Assembly (NCBI GenBank): GCA_013322215.1
Contig: JAAMEZ010000021.1
Coordinates: 62,001 to 126,000 of the forward strand
Source of the DNA: Martinezella rhizogenes
GTDB lineage: Bacteria > Pseudomonadota > Alphaproteobacteria > Rhizobiales > Rhizobiaceae
Length of the DNA: 64,000 bases
Direction: 5' to 3'
Shown piece by piece: positions 51,684-60,729 of this stretch. Both the position numbers and the translations under genes were made by a program. Within the stretch, counting starts at the first letter, position 1, and each line of letters begins with the position of its first letter. The notes beneath the pieces are model-generated. The model was not told the origin of the DNA. It searched no databases and saw only the letters and a list, made by a program, of their open reading frames with translations.

Positions 51684-52932
51684 ATTTACTTTGCCATTCG
51701 TCGCTCTGGCGGCGCTCGTTGCCGCCGTTCCGGCTCTCGCTCAGGATGCGAAACCGCTTGCTGGCCAATCGATCACGGTGCTGATGCCTTCGCCGCAGGC
51801 AGCGAACATTCCCGGCGATTTCGAAGCCGAGACCGGCATCCACGTCAACATGCAGACGTTATCGTGGGACGATATCCGCCCGAAGCTCGTCACCTCGCTG
51901 ATTGCCGGCACCGCACCGGCCGATGTCACCGAATTCGACTGGTCGTGGACCGGCCAGTTCAGCGCCGCCGACTGGTATCTGCCGCTCAACGATGTGATCG
52001 ATGCGGATACGGTCAAGGATATCGGCGTCTCCAAGATCTTCACGGTCAACGGCAATCTGCTCGGTGTGCCCTATACCAACGACTTCCGCGTCATGCTCAT
52101 CAACAAGAAACATTTTGCCGATGCGGGCATCACGACGATGCCGAAGACGCTCGACGAGCTGGCCGCTGCGGCCAAGCAGATCAAGGAAAAGAAGATCGCG
52201 ACCTATCCGATCGGCCTGCCGCTTTCGGCGACCGAAGGTGCGTCGACGAGCTGGTATCTGCTGACGAAAGCCTTCGGCGGCGAACTGTTCGACAAGGATT
52301 TCAAACCGCTTTTCGTCTCGAAGGATTCCGCCGGCTACAAGGCGCTCGCCTTTGAATTGAGGCTGCTGAAGGAGGGGTTGGTCGATCCCGCCTCGACCGG
52401 CCTCAAGGACAGCCAGATCAATGAGAGCATGTTCGCCCAGGGTGTAACCAGCATCATGATATCGGGCGAGCCGGGCAGGATCGGCCAGATGAACGATCCC
52501 AAGCAGTCGAAAGTGGCCGGTCAGATCGAGGCGATCCTGGTACCGACAGCAAGCGGTGAAACGCGCAGCTTCGGCCTTCCCGAAGCGCTCGCCATCCCCC
52601 GCGTTTCGCACAACAAGGAAGCGGCCATCGCCTTCGTCAAATGGTTCACCAGCAAGGAGTTCCAGAAGAAGAATGCGGCCAATGGTGCATTGCCGACCCG
52701 CACCTCGGCTCTATCGGAACTTAATGCCGCCGGCCAGCTGCTGAGCGGTGATACGCTTGTGGCGCAGTCGAAGACCGTCGAGCCGCTGTTCCCGCAGGGT
52801 ACGCCTCCATGGTATCCGGAATTCTCGAGCGCGGTGAACACGGCGATCAACAGTGCCGCAAAAGGCCAGGTGACCGTCGATCAGGCCATGCAGAACATCG
52901 CCGAAGCGGCAAAGCAGGCATCGGCCCAATGA
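51676..52932 (+). CDS. Sugar ABC transporter substrate-binding protein
   Basis: A 418-aa periplasmic protein with a Sec signal (FVALAALVAAVPALAQDAKP). The mature part is a family-1 (UgpB/MalE-like) binding protein: FEAETGIHVNMQTLSWDDIR, EFDWSWTGQFSAADWYLPLN, PYTNDFRVMLINKKHFADAG, FVKWFTSKEFQKKNAANGAL. The ATG at 51676 follows AAGGAAAGAAGGG. It has tryptophans well placed for sugar stacking. The ligand is unknown but is expected to match the downstream enzymes. Confidence 0.93.
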   Translation: MRKFTLPFVALAALVAAVPALAQDAKPLAGQSITVLMPSPQAANIPGDFEAETGIHVNMQTLSWDDIRPKLVTSLIAGTAPADVTEFDWSWTGQFSAADWYLPLNDVIDADTVKDIGVSKIFTVNGNLLGVPYTNDFRVMLINKKHFADAGITTMPKTLDELAAAAKQIKEKKIATYPIGLPLSATEGASTSWYLLTKAFGGELFDKDFKPLFVSKDSAGYKALAFELRLLKEGLVDPASTGLKDSQINESMFAQGVTSIMISGEPGRIGQMNDPKQSKVAGQIEAILVPTASGETRSFGLPEALAIPRVSHNKEAAIAFVKWFTSKEFQKKNAANGALPTRTSALSELNAAGQLLSGDTLVAQSKTVEPLFPQGTPPWYPEFSSAVNTAINSAAKGQVTVDQAMQNIAEAAKQASAQ

Positions 52933-53846
52933 CAATCGCAGTCTCTGCCGGTGGCAGGAGCAAGCGTGGTGCCGGCATCAAGGCCGACACCACGCTGGGC
53001 ATCCTGCTTGTTTCACCGATCCTAATCACGATGGCGGCCCTTGTCTTCTACCCGATCGGAAGAACGGTGTGGGACAGCCTGCACAGGGTCAATCCGATGC
53101 AGGCGGGAACGCCTTTTGTCGGGCTGGAAAACTACACTCGGATGCTCTCCGACGGGCAATTGGGCACGACCTGGATCAATACGTTTCTCTATGTCGTGCT
53201 CGCGGTCGTGGCCGAGACGGTGTTCGGCGTTCTTGCTGCCGCCCTTATCAATCAGGTCAAGGTCGGCCGCCAATGGCTGCTTGCTGCCGTCGTCCTGCCC
53301 TGGGCGCTGCCGGGTGTCGTCAACGCGGTAATCTGGCTCTGGATCTATCAGCCCGGAGCGGGATTGCTGAATGGCATTCTTTCGGCGACAGGCTTGCCTT
53401 TCGAGAACCATGTCTGGTTCAACGATCGCACCAGCGCCATCATCGCAGTCACGGTGGTTCACGTCTGGCGCATGATGCCCCTGACCGTCGTCATCGTGCT
53501 TGCCGCCATGCAGAGCATTCCGGCGCATCTCTATGAGGCGGCGCGGATCGATGGCGCGACACGCACGCAGATGTTTGCTCTGGTCACGCTTCCGCTGGTG
53601 CGCAGTGCGATTGCGGTTGCCATGACCAATGCGACCGTCAACGCATTCAATCTCTTCGATGAAGCATGGGTATTGGCGGGCTCCAGTCTCGAAACACGGC
53701 CTGTTCTCGTACAGATCTATCTCGAGACCTTTCAGAACCTGCGTTTTTCCTATGGCATGGCGCTGTCGCTTGTCATCACGCTGGTCTCGCTGCTGGTTTC
53801 GCTCATCTATGTCCTGCGCGTCTATCGCAACACCCGGTTTGACTGA
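52929..53846 (+). CDS. Sugar ABC transporter permease (MalF type)
   Basis: A 305-aa permease with six helices. The first is LGILLVSPILITMAALVFYP, and the EAA loop is HLYEAARIDGATRTQMFALV. The start overlaps the binding-protein stop (ATGA) and the stop overlaps the next permease start (TGATG), so translation is coupled throughout. Confidence 0.95.
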   Translation: MTIAVSAGGRSKRGAGIKADTTLGILLVSPILITMAALVFYPIGRTVWDSLHRVNPMQAGTPFVGLENYTRMLSDGQLGTTWINTFLYVVLAVVAETVFGVLAAALINQVKVGRQWLLAAVVLPWALPGVVNAVIWLWIYQPGAGLLNGILSATGLPFENHVWFNDRTSAIIAVTVVHVWRMMPLTVVIVLAAMQSIPAHLYEAARIDGATRTQMFALVTLPLVRSAIAVAMTNATVNAFNLFDEAWVLAGSSLETRPVLVQIYLETFQNLRFSYGMALSLVITLVSLLVSLIYVLRVYRNTRFD

Positions 53847-54703
53847 TGAAACAGAGTTTTTCATATCGTTTGCTGATCTGGATCGGCGTCGCAGCTCTCC
53901 TTATCTGGTCTCTTGGGCCAATCTACTGGACGCTTGCCAGCTCGATCACACCGACTGAGGATTTTTCGGCGCGACCCATCCATTTCTTTCCGCAGCATTT
54001 CACGCTGGATCATTTCTCGCGCCTCTTCGGCATCGATATTGCACGGATCGGTGGTGTTCAGGTCTGGTCGCAGTTCCGCGCCGCACTCATCAATAGTATC
54101 GTGACTTCGGTGGCTGCAACGCTCCTTTGCGTCGCGATATCAGCACTCGGAGCCTATGCCTTCACACGCATCCAGTTTCCGGGGCGAGGCTTCCTGTTTG
54201 CAGCTGTCGTCGCGACACTTGCAATCCCCGGCTATGCTGTGCTGATCCCGCTTTACCGGATCATGATCAGCATGCATCTGGTCGATACCTATGTCGGCGT
54301 GGCGCTGATCTATGTGTCTGCCTACCTACCCCTGTCGCTGTGGTTGTTGCGGAGCGTCTTCGAGGCGTTGCCGATCGCGCTGGAAGAGGCGGCTCAGCTT
54401 GACGGCGCCGGCAGGCTCTACATCTTCTTCAACATCGTTCTGCCGCTTGCCGGTCCGGGGCTTACGGCAGCGGCGATCCTGACCTTTCTTGGCGCGTGGG
54501 GACAGTATCTAGTCCCGCTCATCTTTTCACCGCAGGCGACGAAGCCTTTGACGGTACTGATCCCCGAATTCGTCACCAAGAACTTCATCGACTACGGGCT
54601 GATCACGGCAAGCGGATCGATTGCCATCATCATTCCCGCCCTGGTCGTCATCTTTCTCAATCGATACCTCGTCAGCGGTCTGCTGGCCGGATCGGTCAAG
54701 TAA
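53846..54703 (+). CDS. Sugar ABC transporter permease (MalG type)
   Basis: A 285-aa permease. The first helix is WIGVAALLIWSLGPIYWTLA. The conserved AYAFTRIQFPGRG and the EAA loop IALEEAAQLDGAGRLYIFFN are present. It pairs with the preceding permease. Its ATPase is not adjacent but lies after the two enzyme genes, beyond a RIME. Confidence 0.95.
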   Translation: MKQSFSYRLLIWIGVAALLIWSLGPIYWTLASSITPTEDFSARPIHFFPQHFTLDHFSRLFGIDIARIGGVQVWSQFRAALINSIVTSVAATLLCVAISALGAYAFTRIQFPGRGFLFAAVVATLAIPGYAVLIPLYRIMISMHLVDTYVGVALIYVSAYLPLSLWLLRSVFEALPIALEEAAQLDGAGRLYIFFNIVLPLAGPGLTAAAILTFLGAWGQYLVPLIFSPQATKPLTVLIPEFVTKNFIDYGLITASGSIAIIIPALVVIFLNRYLVSGLLAGSVK

Positions 54704-54715
54704 ATCGGAGCTGAT

Positions 54716-55669
54716 ATGAATACGACGGAAAAGGTGATCTTCGAACAATTCCCTTATTGGGAAAAGGCGATTGGACCGGTCTCCGCCCCGCATGATGCCG
54801 AATTGACGGTTTTTCTGGGCTGCGGCACATCCTACAATCTCGCTTTGTCGCTCGCGGCTCACGCCAATCTTGCCGGCTATCCGGCGATTGCCGCGCCGGG
54901 TGCAGAATGGCTGAACCGACCGGCCGCCTTCTGGCCGCGCTGGCAGAAGGTCCATCTGGTGGCTCTTTCGCGCAGCGGCGAAACGACGGAAACCGTTGCC
55001 GCCGCCAAGGCAAGCCGCAAAGCCGGCGTTTTCGTCACCGCCATCACGGTCGAACCCGAGAGCTCGCTTGCCAGGAATTGCGACCGGCTGATCGAGGCAG
55101 CCACCCATGGCGATGAAGGCATCGTCATGACGGTTTCGGCAAGCCTGATGCTGCTTCTGGGCATGCAGATGGTCGGCGTAAAGATCCCGCCGTCGATCGT
55201 CCAATCGGCCCGCCGGCTGGCCGATCAGCTCGATGCGGCTCTTCCGAAGATCATCGAAGGTCGGTCGCATTTCGTTTTCCTCGGGAGCGGATCGCTCTAC
55301 GGCATTGCCCTGGAAGGCGCGTTGAAGCTGATGGAAATGAGTCAGATCATCACCCAGGGCTTTCATCCCCTGGAATACCGCCATGGACCGATCAGCCTCG
55401 TCGATGAAAACACCACGGTCGTCATGCTCTACAGTGCCGACCAGAAGGCGGCGGAAGCGCTGCTGGTCGAGGAGCTACAGGAAAAAGGAGCGACCGTCAT
55501 CGGCCTTGGCGGCCCAGGCGATCTGGAACTGGCCGTCGATTGCGATCCGGCGCTCGCAGGCCTCTGCGTGCTGCCGGCCCTGCAGATCCTCGGCGAACGG
55601 GCGGCGCAGTCGAAGGGTGTCGATACGGTATCGCCCCGTCATCTGACCAAGGTCGTGATGCTCGGATGA
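54716..55669 (+). CDS. SIS-domain sugar isomerase/deaminase (AgaS/NagB-II-like)
   Basis: A 317-aa protein with two SIS domains, as in the isomerase half of GlmS and in AgaS, NagB-II and FrlB. The motifs are VFLGCGTSYNLALSLAAHAN, LVALSRSGETTETVAAAKAS and the second-domain GFHPLEYRHGPISLVDE. It lacks the GlmS glutaminase domain. In this operon it probably converts an amino-sugar 6-phosphate to a keto-sugar 6-phosphate plus ammonia, giving fructose-6-P from glucosamine or tagatose-6-P from galactosamine. The GatZ gene that follows favours the latter. Its stop overlaps the gatZ start. Confidence 0.88.
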   Translation: MNTTEKVIFEQFPYWEKAIGPVSAPHDAELTVFLGCGTSYNLALSLAAHANLAGYPAIAAPGAEWLNRPAAFWPRWQKVHLVALSRSGETTETVAAAKASRKAGVFVTAITVEPESSLARNCDRLIEAATHGDEGIVMTVSASLMLLLGMQMVGVKIPPSIVQSARRLADQLDAALPKIIEGRSHFVFLGSGSLYGIALEGALKLMEMSQIITQGFHPLEYRHGPISLVDENTTVVMLYSADQKAAEALLVEELQEKGATVIGLGGPGDLELAVDCDPALAGLCVLPALQILGERAAQSKGVDTVSPRHLTKVVMLG

Positions 55670-56964
55670 ACGCCGCCGTCGAACACAATCGCAGCACTGC
55701 GCTGAAGAAGCTTCTCGGCGATCGCGCCAAGACATTCCCGCGCGGGATCACGTCGGTCTGCTCCGCGCATCCGCTTGTCATCGAGGCGGCGCTGATGCGT
55801 GCGGCCTCCGAGGGGGCCGTCGCGCTTATCGAGGCGACCTGCAATCAGGTCAATCAAGATGGTGGCTATACCGGAATGACGCCACGCGATTTCCGCCGCT
55901 TCGTCGAAGACATAGCGGCCGCAGTTGGCTTTTCTGTCGATCGCATCATCCTCGGAGGCGATCATCTCGGGCCGAACCCATGGAGGAAGCTGCCCGCAGA
56001 GGAAGCAATGGCGAAGGCCGAGGCAATGATTGCGGCCTATGTCGAGGCAGGTTTCGAAAAGATCCACCTCGATACATCGATGGGCTGCGCTGGCGAGCCC
56101 GTAGCCTTGGCCGACGAGGTGACGGCGGAACGCGCCGCGCGGCTTGCCCGCGTGGCGGAACAGGCTGCTCTCCGTTCTGGTCGCCGGCCACCCGTCTATA
56201 TTATCGGAACCGAAGTGCCGCCACCGGGCGGCGCCACGCATGCCCTCGACGAGCTTGAGGTGACGCGACCCGAGGCGGCGATGAACACGCTGGCAGTGCA
56301 TCGTGCCGCCTTCGCCAAGGCCGGGGTCGAAAGTGCTCTGGAGCGGGTGATAGCCATCGTCGTTCAGCCCGGTGTCGAGTTCGGCAATGCTAATGTCGCC
56401 CTTTACAGACCGGATCGTGCGGATGGCTTGATCGGCGCTCTGGACCAAATGCCCGGCTTGCTCTTCGAGGCTCATTCCACGGACTATCAGCCTGGGGGCG
56501 CGCTCGCCGCTCTCGTCGAGGGCGGTTTCGCGATCCTCAAGGTTGGGCCGGGTCTGACCTTTGCCCTGCGCGAGGCGCTCTATGGCCTCGATGCCATCGC
56601 GTCGGTTCTCGCCGGAAGGGTTTTGCCTGATGCGATCCATGCGACGATGGAAGCCGTCATGCTCGAAAATCCGGGTCACTGGAATTCCCATTATGGCGGC
56701 TCGGTCGAAGAACAGCGCTTGCAGCGCCACTTCAGTTATAGCGACCGCATTCGGTACTATTGGCCAAACGAGCGAGCGGCGACAGCTGTCGAGACCCTGC
56801 TTGCGCGCTTCGAGGGCGATATTCCGGAAACGCTGATCAGCCAGTATCTCGGCCGGGTCTATCCGGCAGTGGTCGCGAAGAAGGTTCTGCCTCGTGCGCG
56901 CGACCTCTGCATCGCGGCAATCGATGCGGCCCTGGAACCTTATTCTGTGGCCACGATCGCATAG
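55666..56964 (+). CDS. GatZ/KbaZ-family protein (tagatose-phosphate enzyme)
   Basis: A 432-aa member of the D-tagatose-1,6-bisphosphate aldolase GatZ/KbaZ-like family. It shows GITSVCSAHPLVIEAALMRA, ATCNQVNQDGGYTGMTPRDF, RIILGGDHLGPNPWRKLPAE, KIHLDTSMGCAGEP and IVQPGVEFGNANV. E. coli GatZ/KbaZ are accessory subunits of the GatY/KbaY aldolase, but related proteins have been described as kinases or as C4-epimerases of tagatose/fructose-6-phosphate. No GatY/KbaY or tagatose-6-P kinase gene is in this operon, which favours an epimerase-type role. The ATG at 55666 overlaps the previous stop. Confidence 0.88.
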   Translation: MNAAVEHNRSTALKKLLGDRAKTFPRGITSVCSAHPLVIEAALMRAASEGAVALIEATCNQVNQDGGYTGMTPRDFRRFVEDIAAAVGFSVDRIILGGDHLGPNPWRKLPAEEAMAKAEAMIAAYVEAGFEKIHLDTSMGCAGEPVALADEVTAERAARLARVAEQAALRSGRRPPVYIIGTEVPPPGGATHALDELEVTRPEAAMNTLAVHRAAFAKAGVESALERVIAIVVQPGVEFGNANVALYRPDRADGLIGALDQMPGLLFEAHSTDYQPGGALAALVEGGFAILKVGPGLTFALREALYGLDAIASVLAGRVLPDAIHATMEAVMLENPGHWNSHYGGSVEEQRLQRHFSYSDRIRYYWPNERAATAVETLLARFEGDIPETLISQYLGRVYPAVVAKKVLPRARDLCIAAIDAALEPYSVATIA

Positions 56965-57029
56965 GACGCCCGGCAGGCTGCCTGGCCCCGGTGGTCGGCA
57001 AGGGCGGCGGCGATCAGACACACGCTTTT

Positions 57030-57135
57030 CTGGAACGGTTCAACTTTTCACGGAATCTCTGAACCGCTCTATCTCTTTGTTTTCACGCAATTCCGGACGG
57101 AAAGCCGCTGCGCACTTTTCCTGGAATTGCTCTAA
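57030..57135. repeat. RIME element (copy 2), inverted relative to copy 1
   Basis: A ~106-bp repeat, the near reverse complement of copy 1. It runs from CTGGAACGGTTCAACTTTTC to CCTGGAATTGCTCTAA, with CTCTTTGTTTTCACGC in the middle. It fills much of the gap between gatZ and the ATPase gene and stops directly before the TTGGAG ribosome binding site of the latter. Confidence 0.88.
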
Positions 57136-57147
57136 TTGGAGATCATA

Positions 57148-58212
57148 ATGGCATCGGTAAGCGTGACGAATGTCCGTAAGAGCTACGGTCACTTCGAAGT
57201 TCTGCATGGGGTGGATATCGACATCGGGGACGGCGAATTCGTCATTCTCGTCGGCCCTTCGGGTTGCGGAAAATCGACCCTTCTTCGCATGATCGCCGGG
57301 CTTGAGGAGATCAGCGGCGGCGACGTCGCGATCGGCGGCCGGGTTGTCAACGATGTCGAACCCAAGAGCCGTGACATCGCCATGGTATTCCAATCCTATG
57401 CGCTTTATCCGCATATGACCGTCGAGGCGAATATGGGCTTTTCGCTTCGCCTGGCCAAGGCGCCGAAGGAAGAGATCCGGCAGCGCGTTCGCGATGCGGC
57501 GCAGATTCTGGGCCTCGAAAACCTGCTCGACCGCTATCCGCGCAATCTGTCCGGCGGCCAGCGCCAGCGTGTCGCCATGGGCCGTGCGATCGTGCGTCAA
57601 CCGCAGGTGTTTCTTTTCGACGAGCCGCTATCCAACCTGGATGCAAAGCTGCGTGTACAGATGCGCTCCGAAATCAAGCAGCTGCATCAGCGCCTGCGTA
57701 CGACCACCATCTACGTCACCCACGACCAGATCGAAGCCATGACGATGGCGGACCGGATCGTCGTCATGCGTGACGGCTATGTCGAGCAGATCGGCTCGCC
57801 GCTCGAACTGTATGACCGGCCCGCCAACCTCTTCGTCGCCGGTTTCATCGGTTCCCCGGGAATGAATCTCATCCGCGGCAAGATCAGCAGTACCGGCCCG
57901 CTGGAATTCGTTGCTGATGGCGGCGCCCGCCTTCCGTTGCCCGCAGGGCTCGATGTCCCGCGCGGCGCAGAGATTGTCTACGGCATACGGCCCGAAAACA
58001 TTGCCATAGGCGAAGGCGGCATCGATGCCGAAGTCGTCGTGGTGGAGCCCACCGGTGCAGAGACCCTGATCGTCTCGCGTATCGGGTCCGACGATCTCGT
58101 CATAGCGCTGCGCGAACGGGTCAGCACGCGGGCTGGCGGCCGTCTTGCGTTGATACCTGATCTTGGAAGGCTGCATCTTTTTGATGGAGCGACTGGCCGG
58201 CGGCTTAAGTAA
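57148..58212 (+). CDS. Sugar ABC transporter ATP-binding protein (MalK/UgpC type)
   Basis: A 354-aa ATPase. Walker A is [17 protein letters not shown], the Q-loop [11 protein letters not shown], the signature [17 protein letters not shown], Walker [17 protein letters not shown] and the switch His is in [10 protein letters not shown]. The C-terminal TOBE domain has [12 protein letters not shown]. The ATG at 57148 follows TTGGAG. It completes the amino-sugar-like transporter (binding protein and two permeases upstream), although a RIME separates it from gatZ. Confidence 0.95.
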   Translation: MASVSVTNVRKSYGHFEVLHGVDIDIGDGEFVILVGPSGCGKSTLLRMIAGLEEISGGDVAIGGRVVNDVEPKSRDIAMVFQSYALYPHMTVEANMGFSLRLAKAPKEEIRQRVRDAAQILGLENLLDRYPRNLSGGQRQRVAMGRAIVRQPQVFLFDEPLSNLDAKLRVQMRSEIKQLHQRLRTTTIYVTHDQIEAMTMADRIVVMRDGYVEQIGSPLELYDRPANLFVAGFIGSPGMNLIRGKISSTGPLEFVADGGARLPLPAGLDVPRGAEIVYGIRPENIAIGEGGIDAEVVVVEPTGAETLIVSRIGSDDLVIALRERVSTRAGGRLALIPDLGRLHLFDGATGRRLK

Positions 58213-58319
58213 GCTTGTTCGCCATTGCTTGCCGCGCCTATTCCCCTCGGCATCAAATTCGGTTTGTGCCGCAGCATCCGAGGGCAGGCGACACGATCGG
58301 TAACGAGGAGACTCTGGTG

Positions 58320-59240
58320 TCAGCTTGCAGCCAGCCAGGCTTTGACCCCGGCGAGGCTATGAAAGTCATCGACTGCGCGTACTCTTACCGCCGGTAGCGC
58401 AAGAGCTGCCATCTCCGCCAGAGCTCGGCCTGGCCCGAGTTCGAGGATCGTCGTTACGCCACGTTCGGCCAAGGCTTCGATCATGTCTGCCCAATCGATC
58501 CTCTCGGCCAGTTGCCGCGCAAGCCCCTCGCGAGTGCGTGCCGGATCGACAACAAGCGTCGCACTGGTGGCGGTCATGAGGCGCAGCGCCGGGCGGTTCA
58601 TAGCTACCGAGGCGAGGGCTTTGTCAAAGGGCGCCACCGCACCGGCGAGCCGCGGTGTATGGGAGGCGACATGCACCGAGATCGGTGCCGCACGTGCCGC
58701 ACCTTCTTCCAGTGCGGTGGTGCAAAGCGCATCGATCGATTGTCTGGCGCCGCCGACGATGAACAGGAGGTCGGGATTCACGATGGCGATTGCGCAGTCG
58801 AAACGACTGGCAAGTTCCTGTACCGCCGCCATTGGCAAACCGCGGACATAGCCGAGCCCGTCATCCGGCCCGCCTGCAGTATCCATTGCCCGTGCGCGCT
58901 GATCGACGAGCTTCAGAGTATCCATGGGTGACCAGATGCCAGCCACCCCCCATGCCGCCATTTCACCGACGCTGTAGCCGGCCACTACCGTTTCGCCTGG
59001 CGCACCAGTTGGGAAAAGGGCGCGAGCAATCGCAAGGGAGCGTGTCACGCACAGGATCTGACCTTCGCGGTTTGCATGCAACGCGGCTTCGGGCGCGGTC
59101 CGGCAGAAGTCCGTTGGGCGGGTTCCGAGCACGGCAGTCGCGGCCGCGAAAACGGGCTGCGCTTCGGGTTCCGTTGCCAGCAGCCGGAACATCTCCCGAT
59201 TCTGGTGACCCTGGCCCGAACACAGCAGCGCGAGGGTCAC
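58320..59240 (-). CDS. mdcH: Malonate decarboxylase epsilon subunit (malonyl-CoA:ACP transacylase)
   Basis: A 306-aa acyltransferase that loads malonyl groups onto the MdcC carrier during activation. It shows the start TLALLCSGQGHQ, the nucleophile elbow GYSVGEMAAWG with the active Ser, and VHVASHTPRLAGAVAPFDKA with the catalytic His. The start is a GTG at 59240 overlapping the mdcB stop (GTGA). It is the last mdc gene in this window, followed by a 107-bp gap with a loose inverted repeat (CCCTCGG...CCGAGGG). Confidence 0.92.
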   Translation of the reverse strand: MTLALLCSGQGHQNREMFRLLATEPEAQPVFAAATAVLGTRPTDFCRTAPEAALHANREGQILCVTRSLAIARALFPTGAPGETVVAGYSVGEMAAWGVAGIWSPMDTLKLVDQRARAMDTAGGPDDGLGYVRGLPMAAVQELASRFDCAIAIVNPDLLFIVGGARQSIDALCTTALEEGAARAAPISVHVASHTPRLAGAVAPFDKALASVAMNRPALRLMTATSATLVVDPARTREGLARQLAERIDWADMIEALAERGVTTILELGPGRALAEMAALALPAVRVRAVDDFHSLAGVKAWLAAS

Positions 59241-60091
59241 GATTCCAAGACCTCGGTAAACAGCGCCATGGCAAGCAGATCGGCGCAACCACCCGGGCTG
59301 AGATTGCGCGCGACGAACGCCTCGTGAATGGCTTTGGCATCCCAGCGCCAGTTCGCCCGTCCGACCCCGCCATCCGCCAGGAAGATGCGGGCCTTGTCAC
59401 GCGCGAAATTCAATCCTTCGGGGCCGGCGCGATAAAGCAGATTGCTGTCGTCGACCACCGCGATCAGCGCCATGCATGCATGGACTCTTGCCGCTTCTTC
59501 GTCGCCCATGGCCAGCCGACGCCCTTCGGCAAGTGCTGGCCGGGCAATATCGTAGACAGACGGCATACCGAAGGCAGCCTCCGCCCTAGCGCCGCCGACA
59601 CGGTAGCGTCGCGCCACGATACTGCCGTGACTGTCATGCTCCGGCGCCTTGCCGATGATATTCTGTCCCCAGCGCAGCTCTATCAAGGCGCCGAGCGGTG
59701 CCTTCCAATCGCACGTTGCCGTCAGGCCTGCGGCGGCCGCCAGCAGGCCGAGACCGAAAATGGCACCGCGATGGGTATTCACCCCTCCGGTCGCATCCCG
59801 CATTGCGCTTTCCGCCTCTATGCCGATTTGGCGCAGGCGATCCATGCCCGCATCCATGGCGCCCGCCTCGGCAAGCGCGATGAAGAATGGCTCCAGCGTT
59901 CGAGCGCTCAGGCGCAGGAGATCAGCATCCATGTCGGCGTGAGCGCCATTGTCGATGTGGCTGACCAATCCTGGTTTGGGCCAGGTTTCCAGCTCCAGAA
60001 CGAGCGCTCGTGCGGCATGCCGTCCGATCAGCTCGGGATCGCAATGCTTGACGATGACAGGGCGTCGTTCAGCCAGCAATGGAAACGTCAT
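59237..60091 (-). CDS. mdcB: Triphosphoribosyl-dephospho-CoA synthase
   Basis: A 284-aa CitG/MdcB-family enzyme making the prosthetic-group precursor from dephospho-CoA and ATP. It shows ALVLELETWPKPGLVSHIDN, GAHADMDADLLRLSARTLEP, ATGGVNTHRGAIFGLGLLAA and the C-terminal SPGGCADLLAMALF, all typical of the family. The start overlaps mdcG by 4 bp. Confidence 0.95.
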   Translation of the reverse strand: MTFPLLAERRPVIVKHCDPELIGRHAARALVLELETWPKPGLVSHIDNGAHADMDADLLRLSARTLEPFFIALAEAGAMDAGMDRLRQIGIEAESAMRDATGGVNTHRGAIFGLGLLAAAAGLTATCDWKAPLGALIELRWGQNIIGKAPEHDSHGSIVARRYRVGGARAEAAFGMPSVYDIARPALAEGRRLAMGDEEAARVHACMALIAVVDDSNLLYRAGPEGLNFARDKARIFLADGGVGRANWRWDAKAIHEAFVARNLSPGGCADLLAMALFTEVLES

Positions 60092-60729
60092 GCAAAGAGC
60101 GCCTCCCGCGCAATCAAGGCCGATCCGGTATGGGATTTAACCAGAAGTTCCGGGTTTTCCGACTGCCATTCGCGCCATTGCACGGCCATGCCGCAAAGCG
60201 CGATCAATTCGGCGTCGATACGCATCGGCGCGCATTCGGCAATATCGTTCAGCAAAGCCGTCACTCGTATCGCATCCGCGCCCGAGTGACACCGGACCAG
60301 AAGATCGAGATCGGAAGTATCGGTCAGATAGGAAAGGCCGGTCAGATATTGCCAAGCCAAACTCCCGAAACAGCGACAAGAAGGGGCCGCCTCCAAAAGC
60401 GCGTCAATGGTCGGGTGCCATCGTACCGGTGCTGCGGGCAGCACATCCCTCAGCAGAGGAGGAGGCGCTGTTCGTATCACGGCAGTCGGTGGGCAGACGA
60501 GCGTGAGCCGTTTGCGGCCCATGCCAGGAGGAAGTGGCAGCCCCAAGGGTACGATATCCGTTGGGTCGCTGCAGATTCGACGACGGAAAATTGCCGGTCG
60601 TCCCAACGCCGCCCATGCCAGCAGATCAGGCTCCATTTCTCCCTCGACTTGCCCATGCAGCAGGCCGGGCCATGCCTCGGAGCACACATAGGCGAGATCG
60701 TGGCGGCGGAGGGTAGCGACGTCAACCAT
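60088..60729 (-). CDS. mdcG: Phosphoribosyl-dephospho-CoA transferase
   Basis: A 213-aa nucleotidyltransferase attaching the phosphoribosyl-dephospho-CoA group to the acyl carrier subunit MdcC. The core motif GSLAWQYLTGLSYLTDTSDL with DLLVR contains the metal-binding Asp pair. The ATG at 60729 overlaps the mdcE stop region by 8 bp. Confidence 0.93.
   Translation of the reverse strand: MVDVATLRRHDLAYVCSEAWPGLLHGQVEGEMEPDLLAWAALGRPAIFRRRICSDPTDIVPLGLPLPPGMGRKRLTLVCPPTAVIRTAPPPLLRDVLPAAPVRWHPTIDALLEAAPSCRCFGSLAWQYLTGLSYLTDTSDLDLLVRCHSGADAIRVTALLNDIAECAPMRIDAELIALCGMAVQWREWQSENPELLVKSHTGSALIAREALFA

Noticed and set aside
55639..57021. A 460-codon open frame on the minus strand
   Set aside because: It is antisense to gatZ, which has clear family motifs and a coupled start.
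58790..60289. A 499-codon open frame on the plus strand
   Set aside because: It is antisense to mdcH and mdcB, which are supported by family motifs and coupled starts.
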